NCBI GenBank assembly: GCA_027972325.1
Contig: JAPMOS010000030.1
Location: 260,001 to 324,000, forward strand
DNA from: Paratrimastix pyriformis
Taxonomy: Eukaryota > Preaxostyla > Paratrimastigidae
Length of the DNA: 64,000 nt
Reading direction: 5' to 3'
Positions 34,080 to 47,139 of this stretch are shown here, one piece after another. Position 1 is the stretch's first letter; each line of letters starts with the position of its first letter. A program made the translations under genes and the position numbers. Under the pieces are notes generated by a model. The model made no database searches, had not been told where the DNA came from, and saw only the letters and a program-made list of their open reading frames with translations.

Positions 34080-35983
34080 ATGAGTGCGTCGCCGCCGCCA
34101 CCTGGGCCCCCGCCGACCCTTTCGCCGGCCACGATTCGGAGTGAGATTGCTCATGATTGGAAACTTTCATCGGATATAAATGTCTGATCATGGAAAACAA
34201 CATTCCCGCCTTCATTCTCCCTGTCACTCTCACCCCGCAGCTCCTGACTTATTTGAAGACATTCGGTCAGTCTCTGGTGGATCACACCAGGCAGGTCGCG
34301 AACGCTGTTGACGATCTGGTCGAAGAGACCCAGTCCACCGGGATCCGGCTCCACAATACCTTCAATCAATTTCTGCTTCTTTCCAACGAGCAATTCATTG
34401 AAAATGTCTGTAGTCCTTTTACTCCGGCACACAGCTCCTATCGTGGTCTTGCTAGCGGGTCTACGAGGAAGATGATCCCGCGGCAGCCGACAAGGCTGAG
34501 AAGAAGGAGGACTCCGTGATGACCAAGGAACAGCGGGGTCTGTGGAAGTATTCACCCATGGGCGGGCTCTACATTTGCCGTTCGACCTCGCCCTCACCAT
34601 TTTTTTTGCCGGGTTGTGCATTCCAATGTCATGCCCAACCCATGGGTGACACAGACACGCTCATCGTGGCCAACATCAACGAGGCACTCAGCCTGGGCCT
34701 GAAGGCGCTCGACCTCTCCATGGCACCGGCCCCGCCACCAGCGGCTACCCCCCCGCCCCCACCGACCACTCCCACCCCGGAGGGAGCCACCCCTGGGGCC
34801 GCACCCGCTGCCCCACCTGTCCCGCCACCCCCCGAATTCAACACCAACGACCCGTACGCCAAGCGTCCCTTCCCGCTGCTCATCGGGACGGAGCCCTGGC
34901 TGGCCGACCCCACCGTGGGACTGCCCAGCATTCGTCCGTCTCTTCCCATCAATGTTTTTTTTTTTTTCATTGTTGCATGTGGTTGGGTGGTTGGGTGGGT
35001 GGATGATGGGTTGGGATGGGTTGGCCCGATATGATGATGGGCTGGGCTGGGTTGGGTTGGGTTGGGTTGGGTTGGGATGGGTTGGCCCGATATGATGGGT
35101 TGGGTTGGGTTGGGTTGGGTTGGCCCGATATGATGGGTTGGGTTGGGTTGGGTTGGGTTGGGTTGGGTTGGGTTGGGTTGGGTTGGGTTGGGTTGGGTTG
35201 GGTTGGGTTGGGTTGGGTTGGGTTGGGTTGGGTTGGGTTGGGTTGGGTTGGGTTGGGTTGGGTTGGGTTGGGTTGGGTTGGGTTGGGTTGGGATGGGTTG
35301 GCCCGATATGATGGGTTGGGTTGGGTTGGGTTGGGTTGGGTTGGGTTGGGATGGGATGGGATGGGCGGGGCGGGGGTTACATTCTCCCACTTCGGTCACA
35401 TCCCCCTCCCTGCCTTCCCCCTCCCCTCCCCCGACCCACAGGCCCCGCCCCGACCCCCATCGTGGTCTCCCCGATCACCAACGACTCAGCACCGCGCGTT
35501 CCGCCCGCCCCGCCGCCACCCTTCCTGGAAGGCGACGCTGCCGGGCGCCCCGCCCCCGCCCCTGCCTGGCGTGCCCCCGCCCTCCCGCCCCGCCACCGAG
35601 ACCCCTGCTGCGGCTCCTGTCCCCGGGGAGCTGGCCGCCGATGAGGAGGCATCTGTGAGCGCCGGCAGCTATTCGAGTGAGGGTGAGGAGGAGGTGGAGG
35701 TGGAGGAGGAGGAGGGCAGGAGGAGAAACCGACGGATGGGCTGATGGCTCAGCTGCAGGCCGCCCTCAAGGGTCTGTGGTGTGGTGTAGTGTGTGTGTGT
35801 GTGGGGGGAGGGGGGGGGCGTGGAGGGTCGGCACGTCGGCGGGTACGGGGACCGTGTGTTGTGGGATGGCCACATCCATTTCCCATCCGCTCCCCGCCAT
35901 CACCATCACCACCACCAGCATCATCATCATCGGGATCGTTCATCATCTTCGTCATCATCATCATTCCAATCATCCAATCATCC

Positions 35984-36030
<47 letters not shown>

Positions 36031-36088
36031 CCATCATCATCATCCAATCATCCAGACATCATCCATTCATCTAATCCATTCCAATCAT

Positions 36089-36136
<48 letters not shown>

Positions 36137-37085
36137 ATCATCCAATCATCCAATCATCCAATCATCCAGACATCATCCATTCATCTAATCCATCCCAATC
36201 ATCATCACCATCATCATCACCATCATCATCACCCATCCACCCACCACAGCCAAGAGCAAGCGCCCGGAGGACGCCGACGAGTCGGCCGAGGGCTCTGCCG
36301 ATGCCCCGAAGCCGGCCGGCAACCCCGCCCTCGAGGGCCTCTTTGCGGATGATGCCCCCGCCCCCACCCGCAAGATCCCGCCCCCAGACGCCCGCCGGGC
36401 CCGCGCTGCCCTTTTCAGCGAGGAGGACGATGATGATGATGATGACGATGAGGGTGCGTGGACAAACACCGCCGCCGCGCCGGCCAAGGTCCGTATTTGG
36501 TGGATGTCCAGGTTGGTTGATGGTGGTGGGTGCGGATCCATCCCCCCCCCCCCCCCCCCGCCAACCCCCTGCCTGCCCCCACCCACCAACCCCTCTGCCT
36601 GCCTCACCCTCTGCCTGCCTCACCCTCTGCCTGCCTCACCCTCTGCCTGCCTCACCCACCCACTCACCCACTCGCCCACAGACTCACCACCACACACTCA
36701 CTCCACCCCACTTTCCCACACCCACCCACCCAGCCGCGCTCACTCGCTCACTTTGTTCCACACTCACTCCACCCGCCCACCCGCCCACAGACTCCCCAGC
36801 CCGCCACCGGCCCCCGCGGCCCCGAAGCCCAAGGCCACCAAGAAGGTGCGCCACCACCACCACAGTGTCCACAAGCATCACCGCAAGGCCGCCCCCGCCC
36901 CGGCCCCTGCTGCCGCCCCTGCCGCCGCCGCCGCCAACCCCAACCCACCAGCTGCCGGCGGGCCGCCGCTGCCACCGCCCCCGCGGCCTGAGGTGTCCCT
37001 GGGTGGTCCGCAATGAGAGATATGTTCTTGGAGGTATTGACGATGATGTTGGTGTTGATGATGATGTTGATGATGTTGATGATGT

Positions 37086-37138
<53 letters not shown>

Positions 37139-37849
37139 TTGATGTTGATGATGTTGATGATGATTGGTTGATGACACACCTGGCACACACTCCGTTTTTA
37201 CACGAGTCCCGGCCTCATCATGTTTTTTTTTCAAACCTCCCTCCACCCTCCATTTTCTGTTCTCGTCACATGAGCCCAGCGCCAATCCACCCTCCCCCCG
37301 ACACCCCCATTTTCCGCCACCCCGCTGCGCAGCCCCTGCCCCTGCCGATGGCGAGGACGATGGCGGGGACCCGTTCTCACTGGGCCGCGCGGGCCTGTTC
37401 GGTGGCCCCACGGGCGCCGCCGCCAAGCAGGCACCCCTGCCCCCGGCCCCCCGGCCTACCGCCAGCGGAGGTCCGCATGATGTTGGTGTGGTGATGTGTG
37501 TCTGTGTGTCTGCGTGATCGCATCTGCCTGGTGGAAAATTCGTGTGCAGAGGTCTGCATGTTGCTAAGTACAAGATCACCTGCATCTTTCGCACTGGATC
37601 CCCATCCCCATTGTCAGCCTTCCCTTCCGTTCGCACGTCGGTGTTCACAAGATCACCATGCATCTTTCGCACTGGATCCCCATCCCATTCCTTCTACGCG
37701 TGTCGGGCTCCCTGAATCCCCCCCATTCATACGCAGGCCTCTTCGATCATTCACCATCCCCATTCATATGCAGGCCTCTTCTCGGGCTTGGATTCGCTCA
37801 CGGACACGACCCGCCCCGGCCCCGACCCCGTCCGTGGTGCTACCTGCCC

Positions 37850-37887
<38 letters not shown>

Positions 37888-39547
37888 CATCCTCTCCCTA
37901 ACGAGCCTATCAAACGCCCTCCACAGGGGATTCCTTCGCCCACGGGTGCAACGTGACATTCGTGCTGTCTCTTCTACCTCTCTGGTTTTTGTTTTCCCGT
38001 TACTCCTTTCCTTCTTTACTCCACGCACATCACACAGATGCACACACATGACACACACACATGACACACACACACACATGACACACACATGACACACACA
38101 CACATGACACACACACATGACACACACATGACACACACATGCCATACACCCTTTCTTGACATACATACCCTTGGCACGCACCGCAGCCTGCCGCGGCGAC
38201 CCCGTCGATGCCCCAGGGCGCCCTGGTGCCTCCGCCCCCCACGGGCAGCGCCACTCCTGCCCATCTGAGCAGCCCCGCACCCGGTGCCGCCATCACCAGG
38301 CCCAAGTTCACAATGTCCGCCCGCAGTCCCGTCATCGGATTCGTCATTCATCATCATCATCGCCCAGTCAATCATCATCCATCCAGTCATCATCATCCGA
38401 TCAGCATCCATCCAGTCATCATCATCCAGTCATCATCATCCAGTCATCATCATCCAGTCATCATCATCCAGTCATCATCATCCAGTCATCATCATCCAGT
38501 CATCATCATCATCCAGTCATCATCATCCAGTCATCACAGTCATCATCATCATCATCATCATCCAATCTCCGCGCCAACCAAAACGCACACGAGGCCTGGC
38601 CAACTGATCCAACATCACCACCTGCTTCAGCCTTTTCACATCGTCCCATGTTTCAAGCATCATCCAATCATCATCATCATCCAATCATCATCATCATCCA
38701 ATCATCATCATCATCCAATCATCATCATCATCCAATCATCATCATCATCCAATCATCATCCAATCATCATCATCCAATCATCATCCAATCATCATCATCC
38801 AATCATCATCAATCATCATCATCAATCATCAATCATCATCAATCATCATCAATCATCATCAATCATCATCAATCATCATCAATCATCATCAATCATCATC
38901 AATCATCATCAATCATCATCAATCATCATCACATCATCATCATCATCACCACCACCACCACCACTCCTCTCTCCAGGTTCGACGACGACGAGAGCGATAT
39001 CTTCGGCCCAGCCTTCCAGCCCAAGCCGAGCCCCACTCCCAGCCCCGCCCCCAGCGCCCAGCTGCCCAAGGGCCTCTTCTTCCTGGAGGACGACGGCGAG
39101 GATGACTTTGGTGCCTTCCTGCCCAAGGTCGGGCCCCCCCATCCAATCATCATCATCATCCAATCATCATCCAGTCATCATCGTCAGCCAATCATCAGCC
39201 AATCATCAGCCGGTCATCAGCCAATCATCATCCAATCATCATCCAGTCATCATCCAGTCATCATCATTAATCCAATCATCATCATCACCTGCTTCACCAC
39301 CACCATCCACCACCACCATCCACCATCCATCACCACCGCCCACCACCACCACCACCCACCACCACCCACCACCACCACCACCACCACCACCACCACCACC
39401 ACCACCACCACCACCACCACCACCACCACCACCACCACCACCACCACCACCACCACCACCACCACCACCACCACCACCACCACCACCACCACCACCACCA
39501 CCACCACCACCACCACCACCACCACCACCACCACCACCACCACCACC

Positions 39548-39592
<45 letters not shown>

Positions 39593-40496
39593 TAATCATC
39601 ATCCGCATCCTCACTAAAATCCTCACCCAACTCCATCATCCAACTCTATCATCGCGCCCACCTGATTCAGCCGTGCATCATTTGATCGACCCCGCTTGTC
39701 CGATTGATCAGTCCTTTGTTTCACACATCGCATCCCTCACTGTCCCCCGACTGTCCCTCCTCGACTGTCCTCATGCTCCCCCCACTCACCCATCCGCACC
39801 CCCACTCCCGCCCAACCACACTCGTCAGCCAGAAGCCCGCTGCCCCTGCCGCCCCCAAGGCCCCCACGGTCGACCTCTTCGCAGCCGCCACCCCAAGCCC
39901 GCCGCCCCGCTCCCGCCCCCGCCCCGCCCCCGCCGCCGGCCTCTTCGCCGAGCCCAACGCCGCACCTGCCGCCAAGCCAACGGGCGGCCTGTTTGAAGAG
40001 CCCGCCCCCGCGCCCAAACCATCGGGTCTCTTCTTTGATGAGGAGCAGCCCGCCGCAGCCCCGGCCCCCAAACCCGCCCCCAAGCCCGCCGCAGCAACGG
40101 GTGGCCTGTTTGACGAGACCCCGGCCCCGGCCCCCGTCCCGGCCCCAAGCCCACCCCCTGAAGCCGGCAGCGACGGGTGGCCTGTTTGGCGAACCTGAGG
40201 AGGTGGAGGCCCCCAAGCCGACCCCTAGGCCCAGCCCCAGCCCGCGGCCCGCCAGCGGGGGCCTGTTTGATGATGGCGCCGAGGAGGCACCTAGGTCCGC
40301 CCGCGCCGCTGTTCCACCACAACCAAACCACCACCAACCACCACTGCCGCCAACCACCACCACCACCACCACCACCCACCACCCACCACCCACCACCCAC
40401 CACCACCATTATCAATCAATCAATCATCATCATCATCCAATCATCATCATCATCCAATCATCACCATCATCATCATCATCACCATCATCATCATTC

Positions 40497-40557
<61 letters not shown>

Positions 40558-43280
40558 TCATCATCATCATCCAGTCATCATCCAGTCATCATCCAGTCAT
40601 CATCATCATCTGCTTCCTGTCCGCCGCTTCTTTCGCAGCCGGCCCCGACTCCCAAACCCAAGCCAGCCGCCCCGTCCGGCGGCCTGTTTGACGACTCCGC
40701 TGCGGCCCCGGCCCCGGCCCCGACCCCCAAGCCGAAGCCATCATCGGGTGGTCTCTTTGACGATGCCGCCCCGGCCCCGGCCCCCAAACCCAAGCCATCA
40801 TCGGGTGGTCTCTTTGACGATGCCGCCCCGGCCCCGACCCCCAAACCCAAGCCATCAGCAGGCGGCCTGTTCGACGATGCCGCTCCGGCCCCCAAACCCG
40901 GTTCGTCCGCCATGCTGACCTCTCGATCCCCCCTGATGCCCCGTGATGAACATCATCATCATCCCGATCAGCATCAGCACCAGCACCAGCATCAGCATCA
41001 GCATCATCCAGGCATCATCCAAGCATCAGCATCAGCATCAGTCCAAACATCATCACCCAAGCATCATCCCAATCGTCGTCGTCGTCATCATCATCCAATC
41101 GTCATCGTCCGACCACCCAAGCATCCAACCATCCAATCGTCCTCATGATCGCCACCTCTCAAGCCAACCACCGCTACCACCCATGTTGTTTTGTGTGTCA
41201 TCCCGTGCTTGAGCCAAAAACCAAAACCCACGCACAGACGGAAGAAATGGGATGAGATTTGGGTGCTTCCGATGCCATTCTGCCTCTTCACATGTTGCAG
41301 GAATCAGGAATTATCCATAAATCCATGCTCAACCCACCCTCATCCCGTTCGTTTCCCTCTGCAGCCGCCGCCAAGCCGTCCAAACCTTCCTCCGGCGGCC
41401 TCTTCGACGACGCCGCCCCTGCAGCCGCTCCCGCCGCCCGCACCCCCTCTCCCGCCCCGGCCCCGGCCTCCCGTCCCGCCAGCCGCCAGCCCGCCACCCC
41501 CCTGTTCGATGACGCTCCGGCCCCGGCCCCCGCCAAACCCATGCCCACACCAGCGGCAAAGGGCGGCCTGTTCGATGACGCCCCTGCCAAGCCCGCAGCA
41601 CCCGCACCAGCCAGCAAGGGCGGCCTGTTTGAAGAGCCCGCTGCCCCCGCCCCAAGCCCCAAGCCGGCCCCGAGCCCCAAGGCCACTGGTGGCCTGTTCG
41701 ACGAGCCCACGGCAGCCCCGAAACCCGCGGCCGCCCCGGCCAAGGACAAGAAACCGAGCGGGGGCCTGTTTGGGGACGACGCCGCGGAGGAGGCGCCCCT
41801 GACCAAAAAACCGACTCCCCGGCCCGCCGCCCCGGCCCCGGCCAAGGGCGGCCTCTTCGGGGACGACCAGCCCGCCGCCCCTCGTGCCCCCGCCAAGCCC
41901 GCCGCGGCCAAGGGCGGCCTGTTTGATGAGGACGCCGCCAGCGCCCCCCAGGCCAAGCCGAAGCCAGCCCCTGCCGCCCCCGCGAGCAGCAGCAGCAGCA
42001 AGGGCGGCCTGTTTGGCGATGATGATATCCTGGGCGGCGGGGCAAGCGGCAGCACCACCAGCAAGCCCCCGCCCAAGAAGGGTCCGGCCCCCGCTGCCGA
42101 CCCGCTCTTTGACCCGCTTGCCGACTCAGCCCCGGCCCCAGCCCCGGCCCCGGTCCCCGCAAAGCCGGCAACCCCACCAAGCCCCCGCCAGCGGCCAAGC
42201 CCGCCCCGGCCCGCCCCAGCACCACCACCAGCAGCAGCAGCGGGGGGCTGTTTGGCGAGGATGCGGCGAATCCGTTTGGGACCCCGTCCACCATGGAATC
42301 GTTCGCGGCCAAGAGGCCCGCCGCCAAGCCGGCCGCAAAGCCTGGTCCGCCTTTGTTTTTTTTGCGATTGAATCCCTCCAAGTCCAACACACATAATCAT
42401 CATCCAATCATCATCATCATCCAATCATCATCATCATCAATCATCATCCATCATCATCATCCAATCATCATCATCATCCAATCATCATCATCATCCAATC
42501 ATCATCATCATCCAATCATCATCATCATCCAATCATCATCATCATCCAATCATCATCATCATCCAATCATCATCATCATCCAATCATCATCATCATCCAA
42601 TCATCATCATCATCCAATCATCATCATCATCCAATCATCATCATCATCCAATCATCATCATCATCCAATCATCATCATCATCCAATCATCATCATCATCC
42701 AATCATCATCATCCAATCATCATCATCCAATCATCATCATCATCCAATCATCATCATCCAATCATCATCATCATCCAATCATCATCATCATCCAATCATC
42801 ATCATCATCCAATCATCATCATCATCCAATCATCATCATCATCATCCAATCATCATCATCATCCAATCATCATCATCAATCATCATCATCATCCAATCAT
42901 CATCATCATCATCCAATCATCATCATCATCATCCAATCATCATCATCATCATCCAATCATCATCATCATCATCCAATCATCATCATCATCATCCAATCAT
43001 CATCATCATCATCCAATCATCATCATCATCATCCAATCATCATCATCATCCAATCATCATCATCATCATCCAATCATCATCATCATCATCCAATCATCAT
43101 CATCATCAATCATCATCATCATCATCCAATCATCATCATCATCCAATCATCATCATCATCCAATCATCATCATCATCCAATCATCATCATCATCATCCAA
43201 TCATCATCATCATCCAATCATCATCATCCAATCATCATCATCATCCAATCATCATCATCATCCAATCATCATCATCATCC

Positions 43281-43313
<33 letters not shown>

Positions 43314-46128
43314 ATCATCATCATCATCCAATCATCATCATCATCCAATCATCATCATCATCCAATCATCATCATCATCCAATCATCATCATCATCATCC
43401 AATCATCATCATCATCCAATCATCATCATCATCCAATCATCATCATCATCCAATCATCATCATCCAATCATCATCATCATCATCATCATCATCCATCGTC
43501 ATCATCATCATCATCATCATCCAATCATCATCATCGAATCATCATCATCCAATCATCATCATCCAATCATCATCATCATCCAATCATCATCATCATCCAA
43601 TCATCATCATCATCCAATCATCATCATCATCATCCAATCATCATCATCATCCAATCATCATCATCATCAATCATCATCATCCAATCATCATCATCATCCA
43701 ATCATCATCATCATCATCCAATCATCATCATCATCCAATCATCATCATCATCCAATCATCATCATCATCCAATCATCATCATCATCCAATCATCATCATC
43801 ATCCAATCATCATATTCAATCATCATATTCAATCATCATCATATTCAAGCATCAGCATCAGCACCAGTATCAGCACCAGTATCAGCACCTCATCATCATC
43901 AATCATCAGCATCCAATCATCAGCATCCAATCATCAGCATCCAATCATCATCCAATCATCCCTCTCCCCTTTCCCCGCACGCACACAGCCGAACCCGAGT
44001 CCCCAACCCCCGCCAAGCCGGCCGGTTCGATCGCCGCCCGTGCGGCCGCTCTGAACATCAACCCGCTTGCCCTGCGCGGCGCCGCCCCGCCTCCGCGCCC
44101 CGCACCCGCCGCGGCCCCTGCGGAGGAGGACGACGGGCCCCTCGGTGGTTCGGGCGCCCCCGCGCCGTCTGCCCCGGGCCGCACGGTGGATGTGACACCG
44201 TCCGAAGGTCCGGCCATCCATCATCATCATCACCCCCCATCACAGACACCAGGGTGCATACTGTCGATGTTACCCCGTCGCACAATCTCCATCACCCCGC
44301 GTCAACATCGCCCCCATCAGTCACAATGCCTACTGTCGATGTTACCCCGCCGTACAGACCCGCGCAAACACAACCATCGCCATCACCATCACCCGCACAC
44401 CATCCTCCTCACTGTGCCTTCTTTCTGGTTGAACGCATACAATCACTCCTCCCTCCTCCTCCCTCCTCCCTCCTCCTCCTCCTCCTCCTCCTCCTCCTCC
44501 TCCTCTCCTCCTCCTCCTCCTCCTCCTCCTCCTCCTCCTCCTCCTCCTCCTCCTCCTCCTCCTCCTCCTCCTCCTCCTCCTCCTCCTCCCCCAGACTCCC
44601 ACTCGCTCGAGCACGCCCAGCTCTCGCGCCCCAACTCATCCTCGCCCTCACACCACACACGACCACATACACAACACCGCCCCCCAGACTCCCACTCGCT
44701 CGAACACGCCCAACTCTCGCGCCCCAAGGTCAGCGGCCGCCGGCCGCCATCACACAAGCCCTCGGTTCTGGCCGCCCCCGAGGATAACGCCGACATCCCC
44801 CATCCAGCCGTCACCACCCCCACCAGGTCGGTCGGATGGTGATGATGATGATGGTTGGGATGATGGTGATGCTGGATGATGATGATGATACCGAAGATGG
44901 TTTGATGACGCCGATGTTGATGACGCCGATGTTGATGAATGTTGATGATGAATGTTGATGTTGATGTTGATGATGACGCCGATGTTGATGATGATTGAAT
45001 GATTGAATGATGATGCTGATGATGACTGGATGTTGATGGATCTGGATGATGCGATGATGCTGAGCTGATTCTCGGATGACACCGGGGTCGGGTGGATGGG
45101 TGTCCATCGCCATCGGTGGATCGTGCCGGGTTGGTGACGAATATGTCGGGCGGGACTGACGACACGTGGATATGACCCAGAGAGTCCCCGCCTGTTGTTC
45201 ATTCTCCTCATGTCTCAACCACCCACCCCGCGCAGTGAGCACCCCCCATCCGCCGCGGCCACCCCTGCCACCCCCCCGCCCGCGGCCACCAGCACCCGGC
45301 CGGCCCCATCCGGAGACCTCTTCGGAGACCTGTTGTCGGATCCCCTGATCGGCACCGGTGCCGGCGGGCCGCCCCCCAAGAAGGGGTCCTCCGCGCAGCA
45401 GGCCGCCTCGGCTGCCGTCGCCGCTCAGGCGGCTGCACAGGCGGCCAAGCCGGCGCCTGCCAAGAAGCCTGCCGCCGCTGCTGCCCCGAAGAAGTCTGTC
45501 AGGACCCCGGGTAGAGACCCTCATGATCATCACCATGACCCCCCATGACCATGACCCCCCATGACCATGACCCCCCATGACCATCACCATGACCATCGCC
45601 ATGACCCCCATGACCATCACCATGACCATCACCATGACCATCACCATGACCCCCCATGTCACCATGTCACCATGACCATCACCATGACCATCACCATGAC
45701 CATCACCATGACCATCACCATGACCATCACCATGACCATCACCATGACCATCACCATGACCATCACCATGACCGTGACCATGACCCCCCATGACCGTGAC
45801 CATGCCCTGGTTGTGTCTGTCTGTGCTTGCGCGATCCCTGTTTCCACTCCGTTTTCACAAGACGGCCTCTTCCACCACCCCCCGCCCACAGGAAGCCCAC
45901 TTCGGACGATCTCTTTGCCGGCCTGGGCGAGGATCCCCTGGCGGCCCCCGCTCCCGCCTCGGTCTGGCGCTCTTCACCGGGATTGCCGGCCTGCCAGGGG
46001 TGAAAGTGACTCTTGTGCTTGGTGTTCATCACTCCCCACCCGCCCACTCTTTGCAGGCGGCTCGCAAGCCCCCAGCCAAGAAGAAGGATACCGCCAGCGA
46101 TGCCCTCTACTCGGAGCTCTTCGGTTGA
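34080..46128 (+). CDS. WASHC2: WASH complex subunit FAM21/WASHC2
   Basis: FAM21 tethers the WASH complex to retromer on endosomes through repeated LF motifs. The N-terminal globular region is clear: exons 34080-34181, 34241-34405, 34456-34537 and 34655-34933 encode IRSEIAHDWKLSSDIN, LVEETQSTGIRLHNTFNQFL, LLSNEQFIENRVYEED and KRPFPLLIGTEPWL, all colinear with human FAM21. Later exons lie near 35.43-35.77, 36.25-36.49, 36.79-37.01, 37.33-37.47, 37.77-37.83, 38.19-38.33, 38.98-39.13, 39.83-40.31, 40.64-40.91, 41.36-42.34, 43.99-44.21, 44.69-44.83, 45.23-45.51, 45.90-45.96 and 46.06-46.13 kb. They hold about thirty LF motifs such as GGLFDDAAPAP. The lipid-binding-like block IAARAAALNINPLALRG and basic RRPPSHKP also match. 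Three unexplained one-base frame changes lie in C-rich exon DNA (see findings). Confidence 0.9.
34960..35365. repeat. (TTGGG)n pentanucleotide array with GGCCCGATATGATGGG breaks
   Basis: Over 50 TTGGG units are broken four times by TTGGCCCGATATGATGGG. The array fills the FAM21 intron between 34933 and 35430. Confidence 0.95.
35950..36240. repeat. ATC/CCAATC array
   Basis: This intronic FAM21 array contains a duplicated block CAGACATCATCCATTCATCT at about 36050 and 36165. Confidence 0.93.
37040..37170. repeat. (GAT)n with GTTGAT units
   Basis: This is one of the few FAM21 intron arrays with GAT, not ATC, on the coding strand. Confidence 0.93.
37885..38035 (+). repeat. Dispersed repeat family A, copy in FAM21 intron
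   Basis: It runs from CTCTCCCTAACGAGCCTATC through CTCTTCTACCTCTCTGG to CCTTCTTTACTCCACGC. It is preceded directly by (CA)n at 37853-37884 and followed by ACACACATG repeats to 38140. Confidence 0.88.
38330..38950. repeat. CCAGTCATC, CCAATCATC and AATCATCATC arrays
   Basis: Three successive variants of the ATC repeat fill this FAM21 intron; the last is a regular ten-base AATCATCATC unit at about 38810-38930. Confidence 0.95.
39150..39600. repeat. CAGCCAATCATC units then (CCA)n
   Basis: A (CCA)n run of over 180 bases (about 39370-39562) passes into (TCA)n. It lies in the FAM21 intron after the exon ending about 39130. Confidence 0.95.
40320..40620. repeat. CCA and ATC arrays
   Basis: ACCACCACC units at 40350-40410 give way to ATC units to 40615 in a FAM21 intron. 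Confidence 0.93.
42390..43970. repeat. 1.6-kb higher-order ATC array, 17- and 20-bp units
   Basis: Most of the tract is CCAATCATCATCATCAT in tandem (period 17). A block near 42890-43120 has one more ATC (period 20), and there are a few 14-base units. ATATTCAATC and ATCAGCACCAGT variants appear at the right edge. It lies in a FAM21 intron with ATC on the coding strand. Confidence 0.95.
44459..44700. repeat. (CTC)n array and duplicated FAM21 exon start
   Basis: CTC/CCT units fill 44459-44590. The acceptor and exon start CCCCCAG|ACTCCCACTCGCTCG then occurs twice, at about 44590 and 44685. Only the second continues into the exon with RRPPSHKP. Confidence 0.9.
44835..45070. repeat. GAT/GTTGATGACGCC array
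   Basis: GATGTTGATG and ATGACGCC units lie in a FAM21 intron; GAT is on the coding strand. Confidence 0.9.
45525..45805. repeat. (CCATGACCATCA)n array
   Basis: Twelve-base units CCATGACCATCA, with CCCCCATGA variants at both ends, fill the FAM21 intron after the exon ending near 45.51 kb. Confidence 0.93.
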
Positions 46129-46321
46129 TCAAATGGGCCCATTGTGTATTCCTCCCTCCCCAGGTGCTTTTTATCCGCTTCTCCCTCACTCCAATAACAT
46201 CGTGGTGCCATTTGCTTTCGGCGATCAGAACCTGTTGCTCGTCGCTCGAGTTCTCCTGCAAACGACTCGGACACGGGGTTCTTTTGATTCTACCAGTTGC
46301 TTCTTTTACCTTCAGTGCGCG

Positions 46322-47139
46322 ATGGATAAGAGAATGAGGAAGATGGAGAAGAAGTTGAAAAAGAGCCTTCATGAAGATGATCCCCCCCCACCAGGGGAAG
46401 AAGAGGACGAGTTGCTGAAGATGAAGCGTCTTCGGAAAATTGAGGAGAAGGCAGCCAGGAAGCGGGCTCGGGCCATTCTAAACTCCGAGGTCTGTTCATT
46501 TATCTCGATGGTGGTGCGAACAGTCTTGTCCTTTCAGCCGGAGATCAAGCCGATCGGCGACATGTTCGGGACCATGAAGGACGCTGACGCCCAGAGCGCC
46601 ATTACAGGGGCCGTCCAAGGATTCGTGGCAAATGCAGCCGAGTTTAAAGAACGAGGTCACTTTCTTGTCCCCCGATCGATTCCACTCATTGCTTCTCTGC
46701 ACATCCCCCCAAATTGCCCCCTGCGGGGGTCCCCTCTTTTATTTCCGCCGGCTTCGGCGGGAAACATCATCCCACCACATTATGAACCACAGTTAACCAA
46801 GCCCTGGCAGCCCAAGAGCGGGAACGCCTCCTGAAGGAGGCCGCCGAACGGGCGGTCGAAGAGAAGGCAGAACAGGCCCGGGCCAAGCAGCTCCAGGCCA
46901 AGAAGCTCGACGCCCGAGCAAAACTGTCTTTTGGGGACGACGAATGCTGCGAGGACGAGGACGAGGAGGCGAAAGAAGAGGAGGAGGCAGAGGAGGAGAA
47001 GACGAAAGAGCCTGCTCCGCCACCACCGGCTGCGGCTCCAACCCCCGGGGCAGAGGCCCCGGTAACATCGACTCCCCCGGTCTCTTCTTCTTCTTCTGCC
47101 TCTTCAACTCCTCCTCCTGATGAAGTCAAGACGAACTAA
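46322..47139 (+). CDS. Unknown charged coiled-coil protein
   Basis: Three exons (46322-46489, 46538-46655, 46802-47139) give 207 residues with agreeing phases. The N-terminus is strongly basic and acidic in turn (MDKRMRKMEKKLKKSLHEDD), and a lysine/arginine-rich helix precedes the first intron. The middle block IGDMFGTMKDADAQSAITGA is the only non-coiled part. A long helix AQERERLLKEAAERAVEEKA follows, then an acidic tract and a Pro/Ser tail ending DEVKTN. The helix with ARAKLSF and the acidic run recalls the XAP5/FAM50 layout, but I do not see enough identity to assign it. Donors are GTCTGT and GTCACT. It lies about 190 bp after FAM21 and converges on cysteine synthase. Confidence 0.65.

Noticed and set aside
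34960-35365. TTGGG array as a telomere or chromosome end
   Set aside because: It is internal, intronic, interrupted by a non-telomeric word and flanked by FAM21 exons on both sides.
38810-38935. Regular short repeats that look like a CRISPR array
   Set aside because: Units are contiguous simple sequence without unique spacers, and the genome is eukaryotic.
46322-47139. Assignment of the coiled-coil gene to XAP5/FAM50
   Set aside because: Only the charged helix and an acidic run agree; the diagnostic C-terminal XAP5 domain is absent.
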